64,000 nt of DNA from Yanghanlia sp047501535. GTDB lineage: Bacteria; Pseudomonadota; Gammaproteobacteria; Burkholderiales; Burkholderiaceae_B. The notes under the pieces are model-generated. The model was not told where the DNA came from. It did not search any database and worked only from the letters and a program-made list of their open reading frames with translations. The stretch covers positions 217,962-281,961 of the forward strand of contig NZ_JAZDRJ010000003.1 of NCBI RefSeq assembly GCF_047501535.1. The letters are read 5' to 3'. The position numbers and the translations under genes are program-made. Below, piece by piece: positions 35,526 through 45,202 of this stretch; the stretch's first letter is position 1; each line of letters opens with the position of its first letter.

Positions 35526-36536
35526 ATGGCATCAACCCCCCTGAAAGTGGTGTTTCTGGATCGTGAAACGATTTCACCTCAGACAGTCTTGCGAGCGCCG
35601 GCGTTTCCGCATGTGCTTGAACTGCATGGCCGTACCCGACCTGAGCAGGTGAAGGAACGCATCGCGGACGCCGACATTGTGCTGGTGAACAAGGTCAGGC
35701 TTGGTGCAGAAGAAATTGCCGCCGCGCCTCGGCTGCGCATGATTGCTCTGGCGGCAACAGGAAGCGACAACATTGATCTTGTCACATGCCGTGAACGGGG
35801 TATCGTGGTTTCTAATATTCGTGGGTATGCGGTGAAGACTGTCCCCGAACACGTGTTTGCCTTGATTTTCGCCTTGCGACGCAGCATTGTGGCGTATCAC
35901 CAATCCGTGAAAAGTGGCCGCTGGCAAGAGGCCAACCAGTTCTGCTACTTTGATTACCCCATACGCGATCTGGCCGGTTCCACTTTAGGGGTGATCGGTG
36001 CGGGCTCATTGGGGCAGGCGGTCGCGCAGATAGGCCGCGCTCTGGGCATGCGGGTGTTATTCGCCGCCCATAAAGGCCGTACGGATATGGGAGCCCTTTA
36101 TACGCCTTTCGAAACCGTACTGGCTGAAAGCGATGTGATCAGCCTGCATTGCCCGCTGAACGAACAGACTCATCATTTGTTAAGTCATGCTGAATTTTCG
36201 GCCATGGCGCGTAAGCCCATGCTGATCAATACGTCGCGAGGGGCACTGATTGACGACCATGCGCTGGCCGAGGCCTTGCGTAGTGGCCAGTTAAGTGGGG
36301 CAGGTCTAGATGTCACAGTGCCCGAGCCTCCGGCAGCCGACCATCCCCTTATGCAGTTATTGGATCTGCCTAATTTCATCCTTACCCCGCATGTGGCTTG
36401 GGCCAGCCAAGAAGCCATTCAAGCGGTGGCCGATCAACTTATCGACAACGTTGAAGCGTTTGTTAAAGGCGAGCCGCGCAACGCCTTGGTCGGCAGCGGG
36501 GGGCTTAGTGCGAAGGTGAGTGGGGAGTCGCGTTGA
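35526..36536 (+). CDS. D-2-hydroxyacid dehydrogenase, hydroxypyruvate/glycerate type
   Basis: 336 residues starting at the ATG preceded by GAGGAAGAC. NAD-binding motif LGVIGAGSLGQAVAQIGRAL near 148-165, catalytic Arg in LINTSRGALIDDHALAEAL, Glu in VPEPPAADHPL and His in LTPHVAWAS. The Asn-Leu-Phe-type substrate end fits hydroxypyruvate/glyoxylate reductases. The next gene encodes glycerate kinase and shares one base with its TGA, so the pair should convert hydroxypyruvate to D-glycerate and then to 2-phosphoglycerate. Confidence 0.88.
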   Translation: MASTPLKVVFLDRETISPQTVLRAPAFPHVLELHGRTRPEQVKERIADADIVLVNKVRLGAEEIAAAPRLRMIALAATGSDNIDLVTCRERGIVVSNIRGYAVKTVPEHVFALIFALRRSIVAYHQSVKSGRWQEANQFCYFDYPIRDLAGSTLGVIGAGSLGQAVAQIGRALGMRVLFAAHKGRTDMGALYTPFETVLAESDVISLHCPLNEQTHHLLSHAEFSAMARKPMLINTSRGALIDDHALAEALRSGQLSGAGLDVTVPEPPAADHPLMQLLDLPNFILTPHVAWASQEAIQAVADQLIDNVEAFVKGEPRNALVGSGGLSAKVSGESR

Positions 36537-37696
36537 TGCAAGCAGGCAATCGGCAGTTGCGTGTTGTTGTTGCCCCGGATTCCTACAAGGAAAGCCTGTC
36601 GGCAGTTGAAGTGGCCGAGGCCATGGCGCAAGGCGTGCGCATGGCCGCCCCGCAGGCCGAGGTGCTTTGCGTGCCGATGGCTGATGGCGGAGAAGGCTCG
36701 CTGGATGCGGTGCTGGCAGCCACCGGCGGTCAAAGGCGTCATGCCCTAGTGCAAGATGCGAATGGTTCGCCTTGCGAGGCCGCTTGGGGTTGGCTGGGTG
36801 GAGCAACCGCCTTCATTGAAATGGCTGAAGCAGCGGGGCTGGAGCGTATACCGCTTGCGCAGCGGCAACCTTTATCGGCCACGACATATGGCGTAGGCCA
36901 ATTGGTACGCGAAGCACTAGACGCCGGAGCCCGGCGCATTGTGCTGGGGCTGGGAGGCAGCGCCACCACGGATGGCGGAGCGGGGCTGTTTCAGGCGCTG
37001 GGCGGACAACTGCAGGACAGCCAAGGCACAGAGCTTGGCCGGGGCGGCGCCGCCTTGCAGCACCTTGCGCGGATCGATGTGTCTCAGCTCGACCCACGGC
37101 TTGCTGATACTCAGTTCGAGATTGCCGTCGATGTGGACAACCCCCTTTGTGGCGAGCGGGGCGCGGCGGCCATCTTTGGGCCGCAGAAAGGGGCTTCGGC
37201 AGCCGATGTCGTGCTTCTCGATACGGCATTGGCGCATTTCGCGTCAGTCTGTCATGCGTTGACCGGCCACGATGTCTCTCATCTGCCTGGCACGGGTTCG
37301 GCCGGCGGGTTGGGGTTTGTCATTAAGAGCTTCTTCCAGGCGGAGTTTCGTCCGGGAGTCGAGTTGATTGCGGGGCTGGCGGGCCTCGACCAAGCCTTGC
37401 AAGGAGCGGATCTCGTATTCACCGGAGAAGGGCGGATGGATCGCCAAACTCTGCTGGGGAAAACACCGGCTGGAGTGGCACGTTATGCTAAACGGCATGG
37501 TGCTGCGGTGATAGCTTTAGCCGGCTCGCTGGGTGCAGGGTACGAAGCCTTGTATGAGGTTGGTGTGACGGCGGCATTCAGCGTAGTGTCAGGGCCAATG
37601 ACACTAGAGCAGGCTTGCGGCAATGCTGCTGAACTGGTGTGCGAACGCGCACGCGACAGTATGTTGTTGTGGCTGTCGGGGCGGGCGCACGCTTAA
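36536..37696 (+). CDS. Glycerate 2-kinase, GlxK/GarK type
   Basis: 386 residues. Conserved start LRVVVAPDSYKESLSAVEVAEAM, then CVPMADGGEGSLDAVL, LGLGGSATTDGGAGLFQALG and TGEGRMDRQTLLGKTPAGVA, hallmarks of glycerate kinase type 1. It phosphorylates D-glycerate to 2-phosphoglycerate. Translation is coupled to the reductase upstream (TGATG). Its TAA overlaps the TAA of the convergent IclR gene in the sequence TTAA. Confidence 0.93.
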   Translation: MQAGNRQLRVVVAPDSYKESLSAVEVAEAMAQGVRMAAPQAEVLCVPMADGGEGSLDAVLAATGGQRRHALVQDANGSPCEAAWGWLGGATAFIEMAEAAGLERIPLAQRQPLSATTYGVGQLVREALDAGARRIVLGLGGSATTDGGAGLFQALGGQLQDSQGTELGRGGAALQHLARIDVSQLDPRLADTQFEIAVDVDNPLCGERGAAAIFGPQKGASAADVVLLDTALAHFASVCHALTGHDVSHLPGTGSAGGLGFVIKSFFQAEFRPGVELIAGLAGLDQALQGADLVFTGEGRMDRQTLLGKTPAGVARYAKRHGAAVIALAGSLGAGYEALYEVGVTAAFSVVSGPMTLEQACGNAAELVCERARDSMLLWLSGRAHA

Positions 37697-38508
37697 GAGG
37701 AGGGCGGCAGGCCCAATGAACCGGCCTGCTTGTCTTCTTCAAAGCCAATGGCTTCGGCCACAACCCTTTCCTTATGAGCCAGCATAGCGGTTTGAATCGC
37801 CGTCGCCCGCGCATCGAAGCGGGCATCTGGAAGGGTGACTTCAAAGGCGTACACCCCCATATTGGTATTCACCACCGTCGCCATTGAGCTCATACCCTGA
37901 ATAAACTCGTTGCGAGACACCGCAAACCCGCGTTCACGCGTTGCCGCTAACTCGTCTTGGAGCGCCTGACGAGTGCGCAAGGTGGAGTCGGTATACGGTT
38001 CAAGTTCAGGCTGGAACAGGCGTTCAATGAGGTCTGCACTATAGGCAGACAGTAAGGCTTTGCCGCCCGCTGATGTATACAGCGGCGACTGGCTTCCCTG
38101 GCAAAGCACCACCCGCAACGGGTGCTCGGCTGTCATGGTTTCCAGCACCATGCTTTTGGCATTTACCGCTGTAATGATGCTGCAAGTTTCATTGACGGCA
38201 TCCAGCAGCATCTTCAGCTGATGTCGCCCGAACACCACCATGTCTGCATGGGCGGTGGCCACCAAAGAGGACACGGCCGGGCCCAGGCGAGTGCCTCCAT
38301 TAGGCCCTTTTGCATCGACCAACCCTTCAACTTCGAGGGCGGTGACCAGGCGCTGTACCGTGGAGCGGGGCAAATCTACTTCATTGGCTATGGCTGTCAG
38401 GCTTAAGCCCCCGGGGTGAGCACTCAGGGCACGCATGATGGCGGCGGTGCGCGAAACAACCTGTACGCCCCCGCGCTGATCCGCATGAATCGTTTCGTCT
38501 TTTTCCAA
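37693..38508 (-). CDS. IclR family transcriptional regulator
   Basis: 271 residues from a TTG start, supported by GGAGGGAG five bases upstream; no ATG is available near. N-terminal winged HTH at 20-75 (RTAAIMRALSAHPGGLSLTAIANEVDLPRSTVQRLV, read in parts) and a GAF-like effector domain (LYTSAGGKALLSAYS, FAVSRNEFIQGMSSMATVV). It is divergent from the RND efflux operon and convergent with the glycerate pair. A large palindrome in the divergent region is the likely operator; I infer it controls the efflux operon, itself or both. Confidence 0.88.
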   Translation of the reverse strand: MEKDETIHADQRGGVQVVSRTAAIMRALSAHPGGLSLTAIANEVDLPRSTVQRLVTALEVEGLVDAKGPNGGTRLGPAVSSLVATAHADMVVFGRHQLKMLLDAVNETCSIITAVNAKSMVLETMTAEHPLRVVLCQGSQSPLYTSAGGKALLSAYSADLIERLFQPELEPYTDSTLRTRQALQDELAATRERGFAVSRNEFIQGMSSMATVVNTNMGVYAFEVTLPDARFDARATAIQTAMLAHKERVVAEAIGFEEDKQAGSLGLPPSS

Positions 38509-38563
38509 CTTAACTCCCTCCGTGTGTGCTCATCATACTTCCATAACCTCAACACATTAAGTG

Positions 38564-38598
38564 TACCGTTTAGTGGTTAATTAAACCGCTAAATGGTA
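38564..38598. promoter_or_regulatory. 35-bp near-perfect palindrome, likely operator
   Basis: The halves are TACCGTTTAGTGGTTAA and its near-complement TTAAACCGCTAAATGGTA; TACC-TTTAG-GGTT repeats inverted on each side. It lies 55 bp upstream of the IclR start and 100 bp before the efflux operon, overlapping probable promoters. I infer it binds the IclR dimer pair. Confidence 0.65.
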
Positions 38599-38699
38599 TA
38601 GTGTCGTCTTTTCCGGTACAGGTGTCCACTCTACGGTACATTCCGTAACCTTGCGTTCGCAAGGTCTACCGGCTCCAGAATCCAAATAACGAGGTAAAC

Positions 38700-39854
38700 G
38701 TGAAGAACAACGTCCAACGCAAGGGCACGCTGTCGCGTCGGAATGTGCTGGCCGCCGCCACAGCGATGCTGGCTCTGACCGCCTGCGGGCAGAAATCTGA
38801 AATGCCACCGCCACAGGCGGCTACGCCTCAAGTCATTGTTCAGGAGATGCAGGCGACATCCGTCAGTGTTGTGGATGAGCTGCCTGGTCGCACGACCGCG
38901 TTTCGTGTGGCCGAAGTCCGGCCTCAGGTGAACGGCATTGTTGAAAAACGCTTATTCAAGGAAGGCTCCGAGGTCGAAGCGGGTGAACAGCTCTATCAGA
39001 TTGATGATGCCTCTTATCAGGCGGCCTATAAAAAGGCTACGGCAAATTTGAGCACGGCCCAATTGCAGGCCAAGCGTTATTCAGAACTTGCGAAGGTGAA
39101 CGCTGTCAGCCGGCAGGCGCACGATGATGCGCAGGCGGCTTATCAGCAAGCGCAGGCGGATGTCGAGATTGCGCGCATCAACCTTGAATACACCAAAGTG
39201 TTGTCGCCTATTTCTGGCCGAATTGGCCGCTCGGCGGTATCGGAAGGGGCCCTAGTCATTAACGGCCAGCCCAATGCCATGGCAACTGTGCAGCAGCTCG
39301 ACCCGATTTATGTCGACATGACACAGTCTTCGGTTGAAATGATGCGCCTGCGTCGTGCCTTAGAGGAAGGGCGTATTCAAAGCAATGCCGAGGGCAATGC
39401 GCCGGTGAAATTGCGTCTGGAAGACGGCTCCATCTACGAGCACGAAGGGGCTTTACAGTTTTCTGAAGTCGAGGTGTCTCCCAGTACAGGCAGCGTAACG
39501 CTGCGCGCCCAGCTCCCTAACCCTGATCGCAAGCTGCTGCCGGGCATGTTTGTCCATGCAGAAGTGGAAAGCGGCACCTTGGACGGTGTGTATCTCTTGC
39601 CAAACCAGGCGCTGATGCTGGGTAATGAAAAGTCGACGGTCTACGTGGTGGATGCAGACAACCATATCGAAGCGCGGCGCGTGGTGAATACGCGCATGGT
39701 TGGCGATAAGTGGGTTATTACCGAGGGCTTGCAGGACGGCGACCGCGTGGTGGTGGAAGGCCGCCAGAAAGTACGCCCCGGGGCCAAGGTGGAAGTCGCC
39801 CCGCAACAATCATCCGCTGATGAAACTGTGGCCGACGCGGCTCAGAACCCATAA
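38700..39854 (+). CDS. RND efflux system, periplasmic adaptor
   Basis: 384 residues from a GTG preceded by CGAGGT. Lipoprotein signal with lipobox LTAC, Cys29; a twin-arginine SRRNVL precedes it. Family marks: barrel-sandwich segment VRPQVNGIVEKRLFKEGSEV, YQIDDASYQAAY, coiled-coil hairpin 105-160, GALVINGQP and LLPGMFVHAEV. It resembles AcrA/MexA adaptors of drug efflux pumps. First gene of a complete adaptor-pump-channel operon (18 bp to the pump). Confidence 0.9.
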   Translation: MKNNVQRKGTLSRRNVLAAATAMLALTACGQKSEMPPPQAATPQVIVQEMQATSVSVVDELPGRTTAFRVAEVRPQVNGIVEKRLFKEGSEVEAGEQLYQIDDASYQAAYKKATANLSTAQLQAKRYSELAKVNAVSRQAHDDAQAAYQQAQADVEIARINLEYTKVLSPISGRIGRSAVSEGALVINGQPNAMATVQQLDPIYVDMTQSSVEMMRLRRALEEGRIQSNAEGNAPVKLRLEDGSIYEHEGALQFSEVEVSPSTGSVTLRAQLPNPDRKLLPGMFVHAEVESGTLDGVYLLPNQALMLGNEKSTVYVVDADNHIEARRVVNTRMVGDKWVITEGLQDGDRVVVEGRQKVRPGAKVEVAPQQSSADETVADAAQNP

Positions 39855-39872
39855 ATCAGGGGATAGCGAACC

Positions 39873-42800
39873 ATGTCAAACTTCTTTATCAATAGGCCAA
39901 TTTTCGCTTGGGTTCTGGCTATTGCCACCATGCTGGCCGGAACGCTGGCGCTTTTCTCTTTACCGGTCAGCCAATACCCTAACGTTTCGCCACCCGCTGT
40001 AGCCATTATTGCCGCCTATCCGGGCGCTTCTGCAGAAACTGTGCAAGATACAGTTGCTCAGGTGATTGAGCAGCAGATGAACGGCCTGGACGGCATGCGG
40101 TATATCCAGACGCAAAGTAATGCCGACGGCAGCATGGTGATGGTGATCACCTTCGAGCAGGGGACAGACCCTGATATTGCGCAGGTTCAGGTGCAGAACA
40201 AGCTGCAATTGGCCACCCCTTTGTTGCCACAGGAAGTTCAAGCTCAAGGGATGCGCGTGGCGAAGTACCAAATCAACTTTATGTTGATTGGCGCTCTGGT
40301 GTCGGAAGACGGCAGCATGAGCAGCTATGCGTTGGGCGACTATCTGGTATCTAACTTGCAGGATACGATTGTTCGCACGCCTGGAGTGGGCGATTTTCTG
40401 GCCTTTGGCTCGCAAAATGCGATGCGGATCTGGCTGGACCCTGCCAAGCTGAATAATTATGCGCTGACGCCAAGCGACGTAATTGCTGCGATTCAGGAAC
40501 AGAACGTCCAAGTATCTGCTGGCCAGTTGGGCGGCAGGCCTTCCGTGGAAGGTGCTGTTCTTTCTGCCACCGTGAACGGGAAAACCCGTTATCAAACGGT
40601 GGAGGAGTTCGAGAATATCCTGCTCAAGGTGAACCGTGATGGTTCACAGGTGCGCATTCATCACGTAGCGGATGTTGCTCTGGATGCTGAGAATTTTGCG
40701 ATTTCCGGCAAGTACAACAATATGCCTGCTGCGGGCTTGGCGCTGCGCCTGGCTACCGGCGCCAATGTGCTCGATACCGTGGAGCGGGTGAAAGAAGTAT
40801 TGAAGGAACAGGAGCCCTTCTTGCCGGACGGCGTAAGCGTTGTCTACCCCTATGACACCTCGCCCGTCGTGAGTGCGTCCATGGAAAGCGTGGCCATGAC
40901 CTTGATCGAAGCCATTATCCTGGTGACGCTGGTCATGTATCTGTTCCTGCAGAATATCCGGGCAACGCTGATTCCCGCACTGGCCGTGCCGGTCGTGGTG
41001 TTGGGCACCTTCGGCGTGATGGCATGGGCAGGCTTTAACTTGAACATTCTTACGATGTTCGGCTTGGTGCTGGCCATTGGCATGCTGGTGGATGACGCCA
41101 TCGTGGTGGTGGAGAACGTTGAGCGCGTCATGGTGGAAGAGGGCCTGGGGCCCAAGGAAGCGACCATTAAATCGATGGGGCAATTGCAAGGCGCTTTGGT
41201 GGGTATCGGGCTGGTGTTGTCGGCCGTGTTTGTACCCATGGCCTTCTTTGGCGGTTCGGCTGGTGTCATTTATCGCCAGTTCTCCATCACGATTGTGGTT
41301 GCCATGACACTGTCCGTGTTTGTGGCACTGATCTTTACGCCGGCGCTTTGCGCGACCATGCTCAAGCCTGTCTCTAAAGGGCATCAGGCTAAACGCGGCT
41401 TCTTCGGCTGGTTTAATCGTCGATTCGATTCTGGTACGCGTAAGTTCGAGCGTGGTGTCAGCCAGGTGCTGAAACGCAAGGGCGCCTTTATGCTGGTCTA
41501 TCTGCTGATCGTGGCGGCGGCGGGCTGGATGTTCCAGAAAATCCCAACCTCCTTTCTGCCAGATGAAGATCAAGGGAGCTTTGTGGTTCAGGTCCAGATG
41601 CCGGAAAACTCGAGCAGCCAGCAGACCGAAGTGGTGCTTGAGCGCATTACCGAACATCTGCTGACCGTGGAAGGCGACAGCGTCGAAGGCATGATGTCGG
41701 TAAACGGCTTTAACTTTGCCGGTCGCGGCCAGAGCTCAGGTGCGCTGTTTATCCAGATGAAGCCCTGGGAAGAGCGCACAGGGGAAGGGCAGGACGTTTT
41801 CTCTGTAGTGGCCCGTGCCAATGCTGCGTTCTCGCAATATCGCGATGCGATTGTGATTGCTTTCGCGCCACCGGCCATTATGGAGCTGGGTAACGCCACA
41901 GGCTTTGACTTCTACTTGCAAGACCGGGGCGGTCTGGGCCATGAAGCCTTGATGGACGCGCGCAACCAGTTCCTCTACGAAGCCTCGCAGCATCCGGCAT
42001 TGATAGCGGTGCGGCCTAACGGCATGAATGATGAACCCCAATACCAGATTCTCATCGACGATGAGCGGGTGCGTGCCATGGGGCTGTCTTTGGCGGATGT
42101 GAATGCCACCATGTCGGCAGCCTGGGGGTCGGCCTATGTTAATGACTTCCTGGATGGCAACCGGGTCAAGAAGGTGTATGTGCAGGGCGAAGCTGCATCG
42201 CGTGTCACACCGGAAGACTTTAATCGCTGGTATGTACGCAACGCAGACGGTGAAATGGTGCCTTTCTCCGCCTTTGCGACCGGTACCTGGGTAGTGGGTT
42301 CGCCTCGCCTGGATCGCTTCAATGGTTTACCCGCAGTGCAGATTCTGGGTGAACCGGCTCCCGGATATAGCTCGGGTGATGCCATGGCTGCCGTGGAGGA
42401 AATTGCTACCAGGCTGCCGCAAGGCTTTGCGGTAGAGTGGGCCGGCCTTTCGTATGAAGAACGGGCCACCGGCAACCAGGCGCCCATGCTGTATCTGCTT
42501 TCGGTTATCGTGATTTTCCTGTGTCTGGCGGCACTGTATGAAAGCTGGTCGATCCCGGCCTCGGTCATGCTGGTGATTCCGCTTGGCGTTTTGGGAGCGA
42601 CGGCGGCTGTGCTGATGCGGGGGTTGGGCAACGATGTGTTCTTTCAGATCGGATTGCTGGCCACGGCGGGTCTGGCGGCCAAGAACGCTATTCTGATTGT
42701 CGAATTTGCCCGCGACCTGAACCAGAAAGAGGGTATGAACCTGGTAGAGGCTGCTATTCACGCCGCCCGCCTGAGGTTCCGCCCCATCATCATGACCTCT

Positions 42801-43022
42801 TTGGCTTTTATTCTTGGCGTGGTGCCGCTGGCGATTGCGACGGGCGCAAGCTCTGGCAGCAGTCAGGCCGTTGGTACCGGAGTGATCGGCGGCATGATTG
42901 CCGCAACCGTGCTGGCTGTGTATTTCGTGCCACTGTTCTACGTGGTGGTCAGCAGCCTATTCAAACGTAAGAATCCGGCTGATAAAGTCGGGAAACAGGA
43001 AACGGAGGCCGTGTCCCCATGA
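39873..43022 (+). CDS. RND efflux pump, HAE1 family
   Basis: 1049 residues, twelve membrane segments, an AcrB/MexB-type drug/proton antiporter. Start MSNFFINRPIFAWVLAI is typical. The proton relay is intact: Asp-Asp in LAIGMLVDDAIVVVENVERV (TM4) and the Lys of GLAAKNAILIVEFARD (TM10). The VSQYPNVSPPAV start of the porter domain and the large periplasmic loops are present. Works with the upstream adaptor and the downstream channel; the gene overlaps the next by four bases. Confidence 0.94.
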   Translation: MSNFFINRPIFAWVLAIATMLAGTLALFSLPVSQYPNVSPPAVAIIAAYPGASAETVQDTVAQVIEQQMNGLDGMRYIQTQSNADGSMVMVITFEQGTDPDIAQVQVQNKLQLATPLLPQEVQAQGMRVAKYQINFMLIGALVSEDGSMSSYALGDYLVSNLQDTIVRTPGVGDFLAFGSQNAMRIWLDPAKLNNYALTPSDVIAAIQEQNVQVSAGQLGGRPSVEGAVLSATVNGKTRYQTVEEFENILLKVNRDGSQVRIHHVADVALDAENFAISGKYNNMPAAGLALRLATGANVLDTVERVKEVLKEQEPFLPDGVSVVYPYDTSPVVSASMESVAMTLIEAIILVTLVMYLFLQNIRATLIPALAVPVVVLGTFGVMAWAGFNLNILTMFGLVLAIGMLVDDAIVVVENVERVMVEEGLGPKEATIKSMGQLQGALVGIGLVLSAVFVPMAFFGGSAGVIYRQFSITIVVAMTLSVFVALIFTPALCATMLKPVSKGHQAKRGFFGWFNRRFDSGTRKFERGVSQVLKRKGAFMLVYLLIVAAAGWMFQKIPTSFLPDEDQGSFVVQVQMPENSSSQQTEVVLERITEHLLTVEGDSVEGMMSVNGFNFAGRGQSSGALFIQMKPWEERTGEGQDVFSVVARANAAFSQYRDAIVIAFAPPAIMELGNATGFDFYLQDRGGLGHEALMDARNQFLYEASQHPALIAVRPNGMNDEPQYQILIDDERVRAMGLSLADVNATMSAAWGSAYVNDFLDGNRVKKVYVQGEAASRVTPEDFNRWYVRNADGEMVPFSAFATGTWVVGSPRLDRFNGLPAVQILGEPAPGYSSGDAMAAVEEIATRLPQGFAVEWAGLSYEERATGNQAPMLYLLSVIVIFLCLAALYESWSIPASVMLVIPLGVLGATAAVLMRGLGNDVFFQIGLLATAGLAAKNAILIVEFARDLNQKEGMNLVEAAIHAARLRFRPIIMTSLAFILGVVPLAIATGASSGSSQAVGTGVIGGMIAATVLAVYFVPLFYVVVSSLFKRKNPADKVGKQETEAVSP

Positions 43023-44497
43023 AGGTTGCAATCCAATCAGGTCTGACGGGCCGCTTTAGCGCAACGCCTTTTAAAGCCCGGCCACTCATGCTGGCCTGCA
43101 TGCTGGCCGTCTTAGCAGGCTGCTCTTTGACGCCCAAATACGAGCAGCCCGTTATGCCCGTGCCCGAACAGGTAGGGGCGCCGGCGGGAGAGTCGCTCGC
43201 GACAGGTGTGCAAGCACCGACGCTGCAGGGCTGGAGGGACGTGTTTATTGACCCTCAGTTGCAGGGCCTGATCAGCCTTGCACTGGAAGAAAACCGCGAC
43301 TTGCGTGAGGCCGTGTTGAATGTGGAGGCGGCGCGTTCACAATATCGCATTCAGCGTTCGGCGCTGTTGCCTTCGGTTGGCGCCTACGGTGAGGGTGCGC
43401 GCCAACGCATGCCAGCCGATCTCTCGCCCACGGGAAGCACGACAACGGCAGGGCAGTATGCCGCTGGGGCGATGGCGTCCTACGAAGTGGACTTTTTTGG
43501 CCGTTTGCGTGGCTTGAGCGCTGAAGCTTTGGAAAATTACCTAGCGACGGAAGAGGCGCGGCGCAGCGCCCACATCAGCCTGGTGGCGGAAGTGGCCAGC
43601 GCTTATCTGGGCTGGGTTGTGGACAGCCAATTGCTGGAACTGGCACGCAACACTCAGGCGACACGCGAACGCACGGTCGAGTTGGTGGAGCGCCAGTATG
43701 AGGTGGGAGTGGCTACTCAACTGGATCTCAGCCAGGCCAAGGGTGCGTTGCACGATGCGCGCAGTCGTACGGCAGAGTTTGACCGCTTGGTTCAGCAAGA
43801 TATCAACGCCTTGCAGTTCTTGACGGGTAGCGCTACGCCGCTTGAACTGGGCGACGCGCCTAAAGATTTGAACAGCGTAGTCAAGCTGGCGGGCATTCCA
43901 GAAGCGCTACCCAGCAGTGTTTTGCTGAATCGGCCGGACATCCGTGCGGCAGAGCATACGATACGAGCGGCCAACGGCAGTATTGGCGCCGCACGTGCCG
44001 CCTTCTTCCCGCGCATTGTTTTGACGGGTACGGCGGGTACGGCCAGCGCCGACCTTTCCAACCTGTTCAGCAGTGGGACGGGGGCGTGGTCTTTCTTGCC
44101 CCGGCTCGATCTGCCCATTTTCGACTTCGGCAACCGCCAGGCTAATCTCGACTTGGCTGAAGTCAGGCGCGATATTCGCATTACCCAATACGAGCGGGCT
44201 ATTCAGGCTGGTTTTCGCGAGGTGGCTGACGCCTTGGTGGCGCGTAGTCGCTATGTACAGCAACTCCAGGCGCAGGAAGATCTTGTGGAAGAAGCGCAGC
44301 GTACCTATACGTTGTCGTCTTATCGTTATGAAACCGGCATAGACAGCTTCTTGCAGGTGCTGGATGCACAACGTACTTTGTTCAATGCCCAACAGTCCTT
44401 ACTGGTTAATCGTGCGCAAGAGCAACTTAATCTGGTCCAGCTGTACCGTTCTTTGGGTGGAGGCTGGGAAACGGGCAAGGGCAGTACCCTAGAGTGA
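43019..44497 (+). CDS. RND efflux outer-membrane channel, NodT family
   Basis: 492 residues; lipobox LAGC with Cys35 after a hydrophobic run, then LTPKYEQPVMPVPEQ. Two OEP repeats of long helices and beta strands, with ALENYLATEEARRSAHISLVAEVASAYL (read in parts), VLLNRPDIRAAEH and DVLDAQRTLF-type text (QVLDAQRTLFNAQQSL). OprM-like lipoprotein channel, ATGA overlap with the pump. Last gene of the operon. Confidence 0.93.
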   Translation: MKVAIQSGLTGRFSATPFKARPLMLACMLAVLAGCSLTPKYEQPVMPVPEQVGAPAGESLATGVQAPTLQGWRDVFIDPQLQGLISLALEENRDLREAVLNVEAARSQYRIQRSALLPSVGAYGEGARQRMPADLSPTGSTTTAGQYAAGAMASYEVDFFGRLRGLSAEALENYLATEEARRSAHISLVAEVASAYLGWVVDSQLLELARNTQATRERTVELVERQYEVGVATQLDLSQAKGALHDARSRTAEFDRLVQQDINALQFLTGSATPLELGDAPKDLNSVVKLAGIPEALPSSVLLNRPDIRAAEHTIRAANGSIGAARAAFFPRIVLTGTAGTASADLSNLFSSGTGAWSFLPRLDLPIFDFGNRQANLDLAEVRRDIRITQYERAIQAGFREVADALVARSRYVQQLQAQEDLVEEAQRTYTLSSYRYETGIDSFLQVLDAQRTLFNAQQSLLVNRAQEQLNLVQLYRSLGGGWETGKGSTLE

Positions 44498-44645
44498 AAC
44501 AGTCGATTTCAGGCACGCTACCTGCCTGATGTTGTTACACAACCCATCTCAAGCAAGATCTAGTTAAAATTCGAAGTTCGTTGTAAGGCGGGTGGGTGAT
44601 GTTTCGCTAACCCTTATGGCAAAAATTGTAAAAAAAGTGTAAATA

Positions 44646-45194
44646 ATGAGCCGCAAAGTTTATCGTCAAGTTCTTAAAGCAGCCGGTGTAGCTGCTCTCC
44701 TGGCAGCCGCAGTGTCACCCTTGGCAGCGCAAGAACTCTACCAGTCGTCCAGTATTGGGCTGCGGCTGGGCGCTGGCAATAATTACCAGCGCGCAGAAGT
44801 GGCTTGGGAATCCCCTTCGGTTTGGGAATACCGTTTTGAAGGCGGCAGCCGCCTTGACCTGGTTGGGGAGCTTGGGGTTGCCTATTGGCATGCAAACGGC
44901 TCGCGCACCCCCAGCAGTGTGTGGCAGCTCAGTGCCATTCCGTTTTTGCGCTGGACTTGGGCTGACCGCTACTACATTGAAGCGGGTATAGGCGCGACCG
45001 TGTTTTCGCGTACACGCTTTGCCAATAAAGATATGAGCACCGCCTTTCAATTTGGCGACCATATCGGTGTTGGCATGCATGTCACGAATAACAGCCGTGT
45101 GAGCCTGCGTTATTCGCATTTTTCCAATGCCGGAATCAAGCGACCCAACCCGGGGCTGGATATCTTGCAGCTGAATTACAGCTACCAGTACTGA
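44646..45194 (+). CDS. pagL: PagL-type lipid A 3-O-deacylase
   Basis: 182 residues. Signal peptide 1-28 ending PLAAQ, then an eight-strand barrel ending in an aromatic residue (YSYQY), as in outer-membrane proteins. PagL signature FQFGDHIGVGMHV and RYSHFSNAGIKRPNPGLD. The triad His and Ser are present as H-F-S; the third member lies 14 residues after the His and is Asp here rather than the Glu of Pseudomonas PagL. The enzyme removes the 3-O acyl chain from lipid A. The ribosome site upstream is weak. Confidence 0.82.
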   Translation: MSRKVYRQVLKAAGVAALLAAAVSPLAAQELYQSSSIGLRLGAGNNYQRAEVAWESPSVWEYRFEGGSRLDLVGELGVAYWHANGSRTPSSVWQLSAIPFLRWTWADRYYIEAGIGATVFSRTRFANKDMSTAFQFGDHIGVGMHVTNNSRVSLRYSHFSNAGIKRPNPGLDILQLNYSYQY

Positions 45195-45202
45195 TGGCGT
45201 AT

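Noticed and set aside
40644..41657. A 337-codon open frame on the minus strand
   Set aside because: Antisense to the RND pump, His/Gln-rich sequence without domains, typical of a shadow frame in GC-rich DNA.
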